This document shows, one piece after another, positions 36,737 to 45,627 of a DNA stretch of 64,000 nt. Source of the stretch: Clostridiales bacterium UBA2432 (GTDB lineage: Bacteria; Bacillota; Clostridia; Lachnospirales; Vallitaleaceae); NCBI GenBank assembly GCA_002342805.1, contig DDQW01000074.1, positions 116,506 through 180,505 of the forward strand, given 5' to 3'. The notes under the pieces were generated by a model. It searched no databases, was not told the origin of the DNA, and saw only the letters and a list, made by a program, of their open reading frames with translations. Numbering within the stretch: the first letter of the stretch is position 1; each line of letters opens with the position of its first letter. A program made the position numbers and the translations under genes.

Positions 36737-36744
36737 TCTGTGGC
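36714..36744 (-). terminator. rpsT terminator embedded in the holA 3' end
   Basis: Read on the minus strand, GCCACAGA / TCTGTGGC with a 4-base loop is followed by TTTTTTGTTTTG. The stem spans the holA stop codon. Confidence 0.8.
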
Positions 36745-36758
36745 TAAAGTTTATGTAT

Positions 36759-37022
36759 TTATTCCATTGAATTAACAGCTTTAGTTAAGTTAGAAATCTT
36801 TCTTGATGCTGTATTCTTGTGGAAAATTCCTTTTGATGTAGCACTAGAAATAGCTTTGATTGCTTCAGTAAGTGCTGATTTAGCAGCTTCTTTATCGCCA
36901 TTCGCTACAGCTGTGTCAACTTTTTTGATAATTGTCTTCACACGTGATTTAATGCTTTTGTTATGCGCTGTTTTTGTTGCGATAACTTTGATTCTTTTTT
37001 TAGCAGATTTAATATTAGCCAT
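36759..37022 (-). CDS. rpsT: 30S ribosomal protein S20
   Basis: An 87-residue basic protein binding 16S rRNA. MANIKSAKKRIKV, TIIKKVDTAV and the C-terminal KGIFHKNTASRKISNLTKAVN are typical of S20. GGAGGTGA precedes the ATG. It is a single-gene unit, convergent with holA. Its promoter lies in the 238-base gap before the alarmone synthetase, where TTGTAC and TACAAT/TAATAT combinations occur at imperfect spacing. Confidence 0.96.
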   Translation of the reverse strand: MANIKSAKKRIKVIATKTAHNKSIKSRVKTIIKKVDTAVANGDKEAAKSALTEAIKAISSATSKGIFHKNTASRKISNLTKAVNSME

Positions 37023-37237
37023 GATTTCACCTCCATAATAAATTTCTTATATTATTGTACAAATAGAGGGTGAGTACAATAAGATAAACGCAAGACTCTA
37101 GTGGGGTAGAACTTACGATATAATCACATTTACATACCTACATATTCTAATTGAAAAATGAAAAGAAGTCAACAGATAATTGAAAAAAGATTGAAATTGA
37201 AAGAAATTCGGTTCTGTGTTAATATGGTAGTATGAGT

Positions 37238-37243
37238 ATAATA
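37238..37243 (+). promoter_or_regulatory. Candidate -10 element for the alarmone synthetase
   Basis: TATAAT lies 17 bases before the start codon; no good -35 is visible. A second TATAAT occurs at 37119-37124. The 37023-37260 gap shows no open reading frame or strong hairpin. Confidence 0.3.
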
Positions 37244-37260
37244 GATTAAGGAGACGATCT

Positions 37261-38064
37261 ATGGAAACCTATATGTGGCGAGAAATATTAATTCCTTATG
37301 AGCAGGCTGTTAATGAACTTGTAATAAAGTTTGAGAGTATTGTTAATGAAAGCCGCCGATTAGGAACGTATTCACCTATTGAATTTGTGACAGGTCGGGT
37401 AAAAAAAATATCAAGCATATTAGAAAAAGCAAAGAAAAAACAAATTAGTATGTCCTATATTGAAGAAGAAATAGAAGATATTGCCGGTATACGAATTATA
37501 TGTCAGTTTGTTGAAGATATCGATCGTGTTGTTGAATTGATTCATAAACGCAACGATATGGAAGTTAAGTATGAGAAAGACTATGTACAAAACACTAAAA
37601 AAAGTGGATATCGCAGTTACCATATCATCGTATATTATAATGTGCATACTGCTTTAGGAGAAAAACGGATTCAAGCAGAAATCCAAATTCGAACATTAGC
37701 CATGAACTTTTGGGCGACGATTGAACACTCATTGCAATATAAATATGGACATAATATTCCTGTTGCTATTCAAAACCGTTTAATTCGTTCAGCAGAGGCG
37801 GCTCATATGCTGGATCAGGAAATGTCGAAAATTCGTGATGAGATTATGGACGCTCAAAATTCTTTTCAATATAAATCAAATATTATTGCGGATATATTAA
37901 ACAATCTTCAAAATATCAAGAAAAAAGGTGATGATATTCATGAGGTTGACCAATTACAGGATGAATTTTACCGATTATGGGAAGAAGGCAATCTCGAAAA
38001 ATTAGTTGCATTCAACAAACATTTAGATAATATAGCGGAAGTATATCGTGTACAAAGTCTGTAA
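37261..38064 (+). CDS. relQ: Small alarmone synthetase (RelQ-like GTP pyrophosphokinase)
   Basis: A 267-residue protein with a single RelA/SpoT synthetase domain. FVTGRVKKISSILEKAKKK, DIAGIRIICQFVEDIDRV, the DYVQNTKKSGYRSYHIIV segment and AEIQIRTLAMNFWATIEHSLQYK are the substrate-binding and catalytic elements. No HD hydrolase, TGS or ACT domains are present, so it makes (p)ppGpp but does not degrade it. It is longer than Bacillus YjbM (about 211), with a helical C-terminal extension of about 50 residues. AAGGAG precedes the ATG by seven bases. Confidence 0.9.
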   Translation: METYMWREILIPYEQAVNELVIKFESIVNESRRLGTYSPIEFVTGRVKKISSILEKAKKKQISMSYIEEEIEDIAGIRIICQFVEDIDRVVELIHKRNDMEVKYEKDYVQNTKKSGYRSYHIIVYYNVHTALGEKRIQAEIQIRTLAMNFWATIEHSLQYKYGHNIPVAIQNRLIRSAEAAHMLDQEMSKIRDEIMDAQNSFQYKSNIIADILNNLQNIKKKGDDIHEVDQLQDEFYRLWEEGNLEKLVAFNKHLDNIAEVYRVQSL

Positions 38065-38113
38065 AGCCAATGGAGGTCCCATTGGTTTTATATTTGGAAT
38101 AAGAGGAAAGAAT

Positions 38114-38845
38114 ATGAAATCAAAAAGTACAAAAATGCGTATAGATAAGTTTCTCAGTAATCAAGGTATTGGTAGCAGAAAAGATGTGAGAAGATTAATA
38201 CAAAAAGGATTTATAACCGTCAACGGTCATCAGATTCGTCAAATTGATATGAAGATAGATGCGATAGATGACGATATACATTATGATGGACAAAAAGTGC
38301 ATTATCATTCGCTAGTGTATTTAATGTTTAATAAACCTAAAAATTGTATAACTGCGACAGAGGATTCACGGCACAGGGTTGTAATGGACTTTATCGAGCA
38401 TCCCCTTAAAGACAAGTTATTTCCGGTTGGACGACTTGACATTGATACCACCGGATTATTGATACTTACCAATGACGGCCAATTAGCACATAACCTTTTA
38501 TCCCCAAAAAAACATGTGGATAAGACATACCATGCAACGTTAGATGAAGCAATTAATGATAGTATTATAGATGCTTTCAATGAGGGGGTTAAACTTGATG
38601 ATGGTTATGTGACAAAACCCGCCAAGTTGGTAAAAATCCCATCAAGAGAAGATGCGTATAGTGTGGAAGTCACAATTCAAGAAGGCAAATTCCATCAAAT
38701 CAAACGCATGTTTAGTGCCTATGGCATTCATGTACTTGAGCTAAAACGAGTTAAGATGGGCGCATTGCAACTTGATCAAGATCTTGGTGAAGGAGAATTT
38801 CGAGAATTGACACGTGAAGAATATTTGGATTTGAGCAAAAAATAG
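38114..38845 (+). CDS. RsuA/RluB-family pseudouridine synthase
   Basis: A 243-residue RNA-modifying enzyme. An N-terminal S4 domain (MRIDKFLSNQGIGSRKDVRRLIQKGFITVNG) is followed by the catalytic domain with the Asp in VGRLDIDTTGLLILTNDG, and EGKFHQIKRMFSAYG near the C-terminus. It could modify 16S U516 (RsuA-like) or a 23S site; sequence alone does not decide. The ATG at 38114 follows AGAGGAAAG; upstream in-frame sequence starting inside relQ is not supported. Confidence 0.88.
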   Translation: MKSKSTKMRIDKFLSNQGIGSRKDVRRLIQKGFITVNGHQIRQIDMKIDAIDDDIHYDGQKVHYHSLVYLMFNKPKNCITATEDSRHRVVMDFIEHPLKDKLFPVGRLDIDTTGLLILTNDGQLAHNLLSPKKHVDKTYHATLDEAINDSIIDAFNEGVKLDDGYVTKPAKLVKIPSREDAYSVEVTIQEGKFHQIKRMFSAYGIHVLELKRVKMGALQLDQDLGEGEFRELTREEYLDLSKK

Positions 38846-38858
38846 AATGAGGTGAAGC

Positions 38859-39527
38859 ATGTTTGACAAAATAAAAGCGGTCATATTTGATATGGATGGA
38901 ACACTCATTGATTCGATGTGGTTATGGAAAACCATTGATATTGAATATTTAGCAAAACATAATCATGAGCTACCCTTGGATTTACAAGATGCCATTGAAG
39001 GGAAGAGTTTTTCAGAAACAGCGGCATACTTTAAAGAACGATTTATGATTGAAGATGATGTGGATACAATAAAAAATGAATGGAATACAATGGCGTCTCA
39101 ATATTACTTGCACAAAGTTCCCTTAAAAGCATCTGTCATGGAGTTTATTTTACATTTACGACAGCGAAATATAAAACTAGGCATCGGAACGAGTAACTCA
39201 AAAGAATTAGCGCAGATGATCGTAGAAAAATTTGAATTGGAATCACATTTTGATTCAATCCGTACATCATGTGAAGTGAACAAGGGAAAACCGAGCCCTG
39301 ATATATTTTTAAGAGTGGCTCAAGATCTTGGTGTGGACCCATCAGAATGTATGGTTTTTGAGGATATACCAAATGGCTTAGTTGCGGCCAGAAGAGCAGG
39401 CATGCGTGTTGTGGCCATCGACGATGACTTTAGTAAGGCCTTAATCAAAGAAAAACGTGAATTGTCTGATTTTTTCATTCATACATATGAAGAAGCAATT
39501 CAAGCTTTATTGAAAGGAATAAAATAA
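38859..39527 (+). CDS. HAD-superfamily phosphatase, beta-phosphoglucomutase-like
   Basis: A 222-residue HAD subfamily IA protein. Motif I is IFDMDGTLIDSM near residue 9, motif II is IGTSNSK, the motif III Lys lies in NKGKPSPDIFLRVAQ, and motif IV is VFEDIPNGLVAARRAGM. The helical cap between motifs I and II is of the beta-phosphoglucomutase/phosphoglycolate type. Substrate is not predictable. GAGGTG precedes the ATG. It abuts ygiQ directly. Confidence 0.88.
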   Translation: MFDKIKAVIFDMDGTLIDSMWLWKTIDIEYLAKHNHELPLDLQDAIEGKSFSETAAYFKERFMIEDDVDTIKNEWNTMASQYYLHKVPLKASVMEFILHLRQRNIKLGIGTSNSKELAQMIVEKFELESHFDSIRTSCEVNKGKPSPDIFLRVAQDLGVDPSECMVFEDIPNGLVAARRAGMRVVAIDDDFSKALIKEKRELSDFFIHTYEEAIQALLKGIK

Positions 39528-41417
39528 ATGAGTCAGTTTTTACCGACAACCCTTGAAGAGGGAAAAGAAAAAGGTATTGATGTGTTTGATTTTGTATTAG
39601 TGAGCGGAGATGCCTATGTGGATCATCCTTCATTTGGCGTTGCAATTATTTCAAGATTATTAGAAGCGAATGGCTATACTGTAGGAATTATTCCTCAACC
39701 GGATTGGAAAGACCCTACTTCTGTTACTGTTTTAGGGACCCCTCGACTAGCATTTTTAGTTACAGGTGGAAATATAGATTCCATGGTTAACCACTATTCG
39801 GTTGCTAAGCGACGCAGGGACCATGATGCCTATACACCGGGCGGAAAAATCGGACATCGTCCGGACCGGGCCACAATTGTTTATGGTAATCTTATTCGTC
39901 AAACCTATAAAGAAACACCCATTATTTTAGGTGGTATTGAAGCAAGTCTTCGAAGATTAGCCCATTATGATTATTGGGATGATAAAATTCGTCGTTCAAT
40001 TTTGCTTGATTCAGCGGCAGATATCCTTGTCTATGGCATGGGTGAAAAAGCGATATTAGAAATTGCATCATTATTAGACAATGGAATACCGGTTAGTGAA
40101 ATCGGTTATGTTAAAGGAACGGCATACCGTAAAAAGTCTTTAGAAGATGTGATTGACTATATAGAGCTTCCGGATTATCGAAGTCTCCTTGGCGACAAAA
40201 AGAAGTATGCGGATAGTTTTTTGATCCAAACGAAAGAAGGGAATTTTGCATCTGGAAAAACATTAGTGGAAAGTTATGATGAAAGTATACATGTTGTTGT
40301 TAATCCTCCAATGCCTCCTGTTTCCGAATCCGAATTTGATTATTATTATAGTCTTCCTTATACACGTCAAGTACATCCCATGTATACAGAAAAAGTTCCA
40401 GCCATTGAAGAGGTTCAATTTAGTGTCATTAGTAATCGAGGATGTTTTGGAAATTGTAATTTTTGCGCACTAACCTTTCACCAAGGACGGACAATACAAG
40501 CAAGATCACATGCATCGATTTTGAAAGAAGCAGAAGAAATTTCATGGGATGAAAATTTTAAAGGATATATACATGATGTGGGTGGACCGACGGCCAACTT
40601 TAGAATTCCTTCTTGCCAAAAACAATTAGAGTATGGTCCATGTAAAGACAAAAATTGTTTAGGGTCGGATCCATGTAAACAGTTGAATGTTGATCACTCT
40701 GATTATCTGGCATTATTAAAAAGAATGCGCGAACTTCCAAAAATCAAAAAAGTATTTGTACGTTCAGGTATTCGTTTTGATTATTTAATGTATGACAAAG
40801 ACGACACTTTTTTTAAAGAACTCGTTCAACATCACATTAGCGGTCAATTAAAAGTCGCTCCGGAACATGTTTCAAATCGCGTTTTAGACTACATGGGAAA
40901 ACCTCATCACCACGTTTATAAGGACTTTACAGAAAAGTATCATCGTTTTAATAAAAATTATGGAATGAAGCAATTTATTGTACCTTACTTAATGTCATCA
41001 CATCCGGGATCGACAATCGATGATGCCATTATGCTAGCTGAGTTTTTACGAGATGAAAACATTATGCCTCAGCAGGTGCAAGATTTTTATCCGACACCAA
41101 GCACAATGTCAAGCGTGATGTATTATACACAGATAGACCCACGAACAGGCAAGAGTGTTTATGTGGCTAAAAATCCGCATGAAAAAGCAATGCAAAGAGC
41201 CTTGATTCAATATCGCAACCCCAAAAATCATCGTTTAGTTCAAGAAGCCTTAATCATAGCCGGTCGAGAAGACTTAATTGGTTCAGGAAAGCAATGTTTG
41301 ATTTTTTCTAAAGGTGGGTATAAGGGGAAAGCAAATGCAAATCAACACACTGCAAAGCCGGTTAAAAAAAAGGGCAAGAAAAAGACAATCCGTAATGTTC
41401 ATAAGAAGAAAAAGTAG
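39528..41417 (+). CDS. ygiQ: YgiQ-family radical SAM protein
   Basis: A 629-residue protein of the UPF0313/YgiQ family. An N-terminal segment (FLPTTLEEGKEKGIDVFDFVLVSGDAYVDHPSFG) is followed by the radical SAM [4Fe-4S] motif CFGNCNFCAL (CxxxCxxC) near residue 307. A middle Cys-rich insertion (KQLEYGPCKDKNCLGSDPCKQLN) and a basic Lys-rich tail (KKKGKKKTIRNVHKKKK) are also seen. The function of the family is unknown. The ATG follows the previous stop with no gap; AAAGGAA lies upstream. Confidence 0.9.
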   Translation: MSQFLPTTLEEGKEKGIDVFDFVLVSGDAYVDHPSFGVAIISRLLEANGYTVGIIPQPDWKDPTSVTVLGTPRLAFLVTGGNIDSMVNHYSVAKRRRDHDAYTPGGKIGHRPDRATIVYGNLIRQTYKETPIILGGIEASLRRLAHYDYWDDKIRRSILLDSAADILVYGMGEKAILEIASLLDNGIPVSEIGYVKGTAYRKKSLEDVIDYIELPDYRSLLGDKKKYADSFLIQTKEGNFASGKTLVESYDESIHVVVNPPMPPVSESEFDYYYSLPYTRQVHPMYTEKVPAIEEVQFSVISNRGCFGNCNFCALTFHQGRTIQARSHASILKEAEEISWDENFKGYIHDVGGPTANFRIPSCQKQLEYGPCKDKNCLGSDPCKQLNVDHSDYLALLKRMRELPKIKKVFVRSGIRFDYLMYDKDDTFFKELVQHHISGQLKVAPEHVSNRVLDYMGKPHHHVYKDFTEKYHRFNKNYGMKQFIVPYLMSSHPGSTIDDAIMLAEFLRDENIMPQQVQDFYPTPSTMSSVMYYTQIDPRTGKSVYVAKNPHEKAMQRALIQYRNPKNHRLVQEALIIAGREDLIGSGKQCLIFSKGGYKGKANANQHTAKPVKKKGKKKTIRNVHKKKK

Positions 41418-41422
41418 GCGTG

Positions 41423-41451
41423 TTGACGAAAGTTGACGCCTCATGTATAAT
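41423..41451 (+). promoter_or_regulatory. Promoter of the yicC-gmk-rpoZ unit
   Basis: TTGACG (41423-41428), a 17-base spacer, and TATAAT (41446-41451). A dyad AGGCGT/ACGCCT (41416-41441) overlaps the -35 and starts at the ygiQ stop codon. Confidence 0.7.
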
Positions 41452-41481
41452 ACTAAAGAAACATAAGAAAAGAGGAATATT

Positions 41482-42363
41482 ATGATTAGAAGTATGACAG
41501 GTTTCGGACGGGGTGAAGCTGTCAGAAACAACCGAACAATAACTATTGAAATGAAAAGTGTTAATCATCGTTATTGTGATATTAATATACGAATGCCCAA
41601 AGTTCTTTTTCATATTGAAAATAAGTTGAAAAACATTATAAAAGAAGAAATTAGTCGTGGTAAAATCGATGTTTTTATTAATTATGAGGACCGAAGTGAC
41701 AAAGCAAATAGTATCGTATATAATAGCAATTTGACACAACAATATATGGACCGATTTCAAGAAATCAGCCGAGAGTTTCATATAGAAAATGATATAAAAG
41801 TTTCCCATTTAACCAGATATCCGGAAGTCTTAGTTCTTGAAGATCAAGAGCAAGATGATGAAGAAATATTAGAAAGCTTGGCAGAAGAATCTTTAAGAAT
41901 GGCCTTGATGAAGGTAAAAGAAACCCGTTCAAAAGAAGGACAGATGTTAAAAACGGATTTAAAAATTAAATTAGAGGATATGTTAGGATATGTTGATGAT
42001 TTAAAAACAATTACACCTAAAGTCATTGATGAATATCGCATCAAGCTAACAGAGCGCATATCTGAACTTACGGACCAAGCACTAGTGGATCCTGAGCGAA
42101 TTGCTATGGAAGTTGCTTTATATGCGGATAAGAGTTGCATTGATGAAGAAATTGTTCGATTAGAAAGTCATATTGTTCATATGCGAGATACATTAGACGC
42201 TGATGAAGCCATAGGACGTAAGCTTGATTTTATTTCACAAGAAATGAATCGTGAGGCAAATACCGTCTTAAGTAAAGCAAACAATATTGAAGTATCCAAT
42301 CATGGAATTGAGCTTAAAACGCTTATTGAGAAAGTGAGAGAGCAAATACAAAATATTGAATAA
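41482..42363 (+). CDS. yicC: YicC/YloC-family endoribonuclease
   Basis: A 293-residue protein. The N-terminus MIRSMTGFGRGEAV, the segment MKSVNHRYCDINIRMP and the C-terminal GRKLDFISQEMNREANTVLSKANN are diagnostic. YicC and YloC were described as endoribonucleases involved in small-RNA turnover. AGAGGAA precedes the ATG. It opens the conserved ylo cluster. The remA gene that commonly lies between yloC and gmk in Firmicutes is missing; gmk starts 21 bases downstream. Confidence 0.93.
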   Translation: MIRSMTGFGRGEAVRNNRTITIEMKSVNHRYCDINIRMPKVLFHIENKLKNIIKEEISRGKIDVFINYEDRSDKANSIVYNSNLTQQYMDRFQEISREFHIENDIKVSHLTRYPEVLVLEDQEQDDEEILESLAEESLRMALMKVKETRSKEGQMLKTDLKIKLEDMLGYVDDLKTITPKVIDEYRIKLTERISELTDQALVDPERIAMEVALYADKSCIDEEIVRLESHIVHMRDTLDADEAIGRKLDFISQEMNREANTVLSKANNIEVSNHGIELKTLIEKVREQIQNIE

Positions 42364-42383
42364 GAGTTAGAACGGAGTTTGAA

Positions 42384-43010
42384 ATGGAAGAAAAAGGATT
42401 GCTTTTAATTGTTTCCGGTTTTTCAGGAGCGGGAAAAGGAACAATCGTTAAAGAGTTTATTAGTCGCAACAATGATGTGCGATTGTCTGTTTCAGCAACA
42501 ACAAGAGAAAAACGTCAAGGTGAGCAAGAAGGCGTTCATTATTATTATATTTCAAAAGATCAGTTTGAGAATATGATTGACCGTGGAGATATGTTTGAAT
42601 ACGCATCCTATGTAAACAACTACTATGGAACCCCTAAGAGTTTTGTCATGAAGCAATTAGAGGAAGGTCATGATGTTATTTTAGAGATAGAGATGCAAGG
42701 GGCGCTACAAGTAAAGCGTATGTATGATGAGGCGATTTTGATTTTTGTTGTTCCGCCACATGCAAAAGATCTTGAAGATCGATTGTTTGGCAGAGGAACT
42801 GAAACGGCAGAGGTCATTAAGAATCGCTTAAGGCGTTCATGTGAAGAGGTTGATTTAATTAAGTATTATGATTATATTATTGTGAATGATCAACTTTCGG
42901 ATAGTGTAAGGATGTTAGAAAATATTCGTAATGCAGAGCATCTAAAAGTAAAACATTACGAAAATCTAATTGATAAATTAAAAGGTGAATTACAAGGCAT
43001 TATAAATTGA
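42384..43010 (+). CDS. gmk: Guanylate kinase
   Basis: A 208-residue P-loop kinase converting GMP to GDP. The P-loop is SGFSGAGKGTIV near residue 12, and the GMP-binding region is SATTREKRQGEQEGVHYYYISKDQF. The GTPxS-type segment (YYGTPKSFV) and EIEMQGALQVK follow. Length is normal. ACGGAG precedes the ATG, and rpoZ follows after 15 bases. Confidence 0.96.
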   Translation: MEEKGLLLIVSGFSGAGKGTIVKEFISRNNDVRLSVSATTREKRQGEQEGVHYYYISKDQFENMIDRGDMFEYASYVNNYYGTPKSFVMKQLEEGHDVILEIEMQGALQVKRMYDEAILIFVVPPHAKDLEDRLFGRGTETAEVIKNRLRRSCEEVDLIKYYDYIIVNDQLSDSVRMLENIRNAEHLKVKHYENLIDKLKGELQGIIN

Positions 43011-43025
43011 AAGGAGCATATAGCT

Positions 43026-43274
43026 ATGTTACATCCATCATATTCTGATTTAATGGGCGTTATCAATGATCGTAGTGAACAAGACGGTGTCAAAGTAAAA
43101 AGTCGCTATTCCGTTATCATTGCAACATCCAAGCGCGCGCGTCAACTGATTGAAGAAAACCAATCCCATGACGAAGGTGACGACGATTTTAAAAGTAAGA
43201 AGAACTCTTTGCATATTAAAGAATTATCATGTGCAGTTGAAGAACTATACGAAGGAAAAATAGACATCATATAG
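43026..43274 (+). CDS. rpoZ: RNA polymerase omega subunit
   Basis: An 82-residue protein. LHPSYSDLMGVI and SRYSVIIATSKRARQLIEEN match the omega family, in which this conserved helix contacts the beta' subunit. The C-terminal KELSCAVEELYEGKIDI is also usual. GAAAGGAG precedes the ATG. Its position after gmk is the standard one. A terminator follows, so the next gene, priA, is probably separately transcribed. coaBC, which often lies between rpoZ and priA, is absent. Confidence 0.92.
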   Translation: MLHPSYSDLMGVINDRSEQDGVKVKSRYSVIIATSKRARQLIEENQSHDEGDDDFKSKKNSLHIKELSCAVEELYEGKIDII

Positions 43275-43281
43275 CGATAAA

Positions 43282-43309
43282 ACAAAAAGACGCACATGCG
43301 TCTTTTTGT
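43282..43309 (+). terminator. Terminator after rpoZ
   Basis: The stem AAAAAGACGCA / TGCGTCTTTTT with a 2-base centre ends in T5 and starts 8 bases after the rpoZ stop. It is symmetrical, so it could act in both directions. Confidence 0.8.
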
Positions 43310-43342
43310 CTTATCCTTAAGCATTTAATAGGAGCGATATTT

Positions 43343-45610
43343 ATGGAAATCGTTCAAGTGATTATTGGTATATCTACCAAAGCATTGGACAGACCGTTTA
43401 CATATATTATACCCAAAACATTTAGAGATCTTGTAGAAGTCGGGTCTGTTGTTTTAGTACCCTTTGGTAAAGGGAATACCTTAAAAGAGGCTTATGTCAT
43501 TGATCGAGGAATTCTTACAAAAGAACCGGATTATCAATTAAAAGAAATTCATGATGTGATTCATGATGTTAAAGTTGAAAAGGAACTTATAAAACTTGCC
43601 TATTGGATACATAAACGATATGAATGTAATATCACATCGGCATTAAAATTGATGGTGCCTACAGATGTTCATTCAAAAGTGAAGACACATAAAGTTGTTA
43701 CCCTTGAATTAGATCAAATCACCAAAATTCAAGATGCCTTCCAAGATTTAGAAGTAAGTAAATTAACAACTAAACGGCAAGAAGTTTTGAAAAGTCTTTT
43801 GACTAGATGGCATGAGGATAGCAAGAAACCCATAAAAATACCTTTAAAAGAAGCAATTCAAATAGGGAAAACAACCCATGGGCTCTTAAAAACACTTCAA
43901 GAACTTGGCTATCTTACGATTATCGATGATGAGATTGGCAGGGATATTCAGGTCTTGCGAAAAGGAATAACCAGTCAAGAACTTATACTAAATAATGAAC
44001 AAAAAATGTGTGTAGACAAAGTTGCGTGTTCACTTAATGAACAAGAGACCTTTTTACTTTATGGAATTACCGGAAGTGGAAAAACGGAAGTATATATGCA
44101 GCTTATCCAAAAGGTCTTAAATCGAGGGGAAAGCGTCATCGTATTGATTCCTGAAATTGGATTGACCCCCTTAACAACACGGCGTTTTGTTGAACGGTTT
44201 GGGCCGGTTGTAGGGGTCCAACATTCAAAATTGAATGCCGGAGAACGTTATGAACAATGGCTCAAAGCAAAACGCGGCGAGATTCAGATTATGGTGGGTG
44301 CACGTTCAGCGATTTTTACACCCTTTAATAAAATCGGACTCATTATTATTGATGAAGAACATGAGCATACATATAAATCCGAGCAAAATCCCAGATATCA
44401 TGCACGTGAAGTAGCCATAAAAAGAAGTATTGATCATCAGTGTCCGGTGGTGTTAGGAAGTGCAACACCCTTAATCGAAAGCTATCATAAAGCCATGACG
44501 GATAATTATACCTTGCTTAATCTAACCGCTCGAGCAGTGGAAGGATCAAAACGTCAAGTGACCATGATTGATATGCGTCATGAACTAGAAAATGGGAATA
44601 TGAGTATTTTGTCCAATGAACTTGAGCAAGGCATTACGGACGCTTTAAAAAAACAAGAGCAAATTATTTTATTTATTAATCGGCGAGGCTTTGCGAACTT
44701 TGTGAGTTGTCGTAAATGTGGATTTGTTTATACCTGTAAAGATTGTGATGTTTCTATGACATATCACGCCAATAATAAACGGATGATTTGCCATTATTGC
44801 GGATACTCTTTACCGGTAGATAAAACATGTCCTGAATGTGGATCGTCATACTTAAAAGCCTTTGGGGCAGGAACTCAAAAAATTCAATCCTATATTAAGA
44901 AAACCTTTCCAAATGCAAAAATAGCAAGGATGGATCAAGACACGACCCAAAAAAAACATGGACATGAGTTGATTTTAAAGGCTTTTGAAGATAAAGAAAT
45001 TGATATATTAATTGGTACGCAAATGATTGCAAAAGGACATGATTTTCATAATGTTTCTGTTGTGGGTGTCTTAGCAGCAGACCTTTCCCTGCACATTGAT
45101 GATTTTCGAGCGGCTGAACGTACCTTTCAATTGGTTACACAGGTCATTGGAAGAACAGGTCGAGGGGATGTTAATGGACATGCATTTATACAAACCTATA
45201 GCCCTGATCATTTTGCCTTAAAATACGCCCTTGAAGAAAATTACATAGGTTTTTACAATGAAGAAATTCTATTTCGACGTGCCATGATTTATCCACCATT
45301 TTGTCATATTTTACAAGTGATTACTCTTACAGAAAACGAAGAATTAGGCATGCGCTTTTTAAATGAACGTGTTGAGAAGATTGAGAATTTTGTTGACAAG
45401 GAGAAACAATTCGGTGATATTATTGTCTTAGGTCCTGCTAAGGCAGGTATTGGTAGAGTAAAAGGCAAGTACCGTCATCGTCTATTAGTTAAAGGGAGTT
45501 CATATAAGCAGTTGACGAATATTAGGAAAGAACTTTATAATAGTATTGACAATAAATTAAGTCAAGTTTTGCAAATACACGTGGATATCAATCCGTTAAT
45601 TATGTACTGA
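43343..45610 (+). CDS. priA: Primosomal protein N' (replication restart helicase)
   Basis: A 755-residue 3'-to-5' helicase that reloads the replisome at stalled forks. The N-terminal DNA-binding region starts VQVIIGISTKALDRPFTYIIP. Walker A is GITGSGKTEVYMQ near residue 244 and the DEEH box is IIDEEHEHTYKSEQ. A zinc-binding insertion with eight Cys (CRKCGFVYTCKDCDVS, CHYCG, CPECGSSYL) follows near residues 455-500. The helicase C-terminal motif VVGVLAADLSLHIDDFRAAERTFQL is present. Length is typical. AGGAGCG precedes the ATG. Confidence 0.95.
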   Translation: MEIVQVIIGISTKALDRPFTYIIPKTFRDLVEVGSVVLVPFGKGNTLKEAYVIDRGILTKEPDYQLKEIHDVIHDVKVEKELIKLAYWIHKRYECNITSALKLMVPTDVHSKVKTHKVVTLELDQITKIQDAFQDLEVSKLTTKRQEVLKSLLTRWHEDSKKPIKIPLKEAIQIGKTTHGLLKTLQELGYLTIIDDEIGRDIQVLRKGITSQELILNNEQKMCVDKVACSLNEQETFLLYGITGSGKTEVYMQLIQKVLNRGESVIVLIPEIGLTPLTTRRFVERFGPVVGVQHSKLNAGERYEQWLKAKRGEIQIMVGARSAIFTPFNKIGLIIIDEEHEHTYKSEQNPRYHAREVAIKRSIDHQCPVVLGSATPLIESYHKAMTDNYTLLNLTARAVEGSKRQVTMIDMRHELENGNMSILSNELEQGITDALKKQEQIILFINRRGFANFVSCRKCGFVYTCKDCDVSMTYHANNKRMICHYCGYSLPVDKTCPECGSSYLKAFGAGTQKIQSYIKKTFPNAKIARMDQDTTQKKHGHELILKAFEDKEIDILIGTQMIAKGHDFHNVSVVGVLAADLSLHIDDFRAAERTFQLVTQVIGRTGRGDVNGHAFIQTYSPDHFALKYALEENYIGFYNEEILFRRAMIYPPFCHILQVITLTENEELGMRFLNERVEKIENFVDKEKQFGDIIVLGPAKAGIGRVKGKYRHRLLVKGSSYKQLTNIRKELYNSIDNKLSQVLQIHVDINPLIMY

Positions 45611-45627
45611 TAGAAAAGGAGATTACT

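Noticed and set aside
41362..41808. 148-codon open frame on the minus strand
   Set aside because: It spans the end of ygiQ, a strong promoter and the start of yicC; composition is Phe/Ile/Ser-rich and no family is recognisable.
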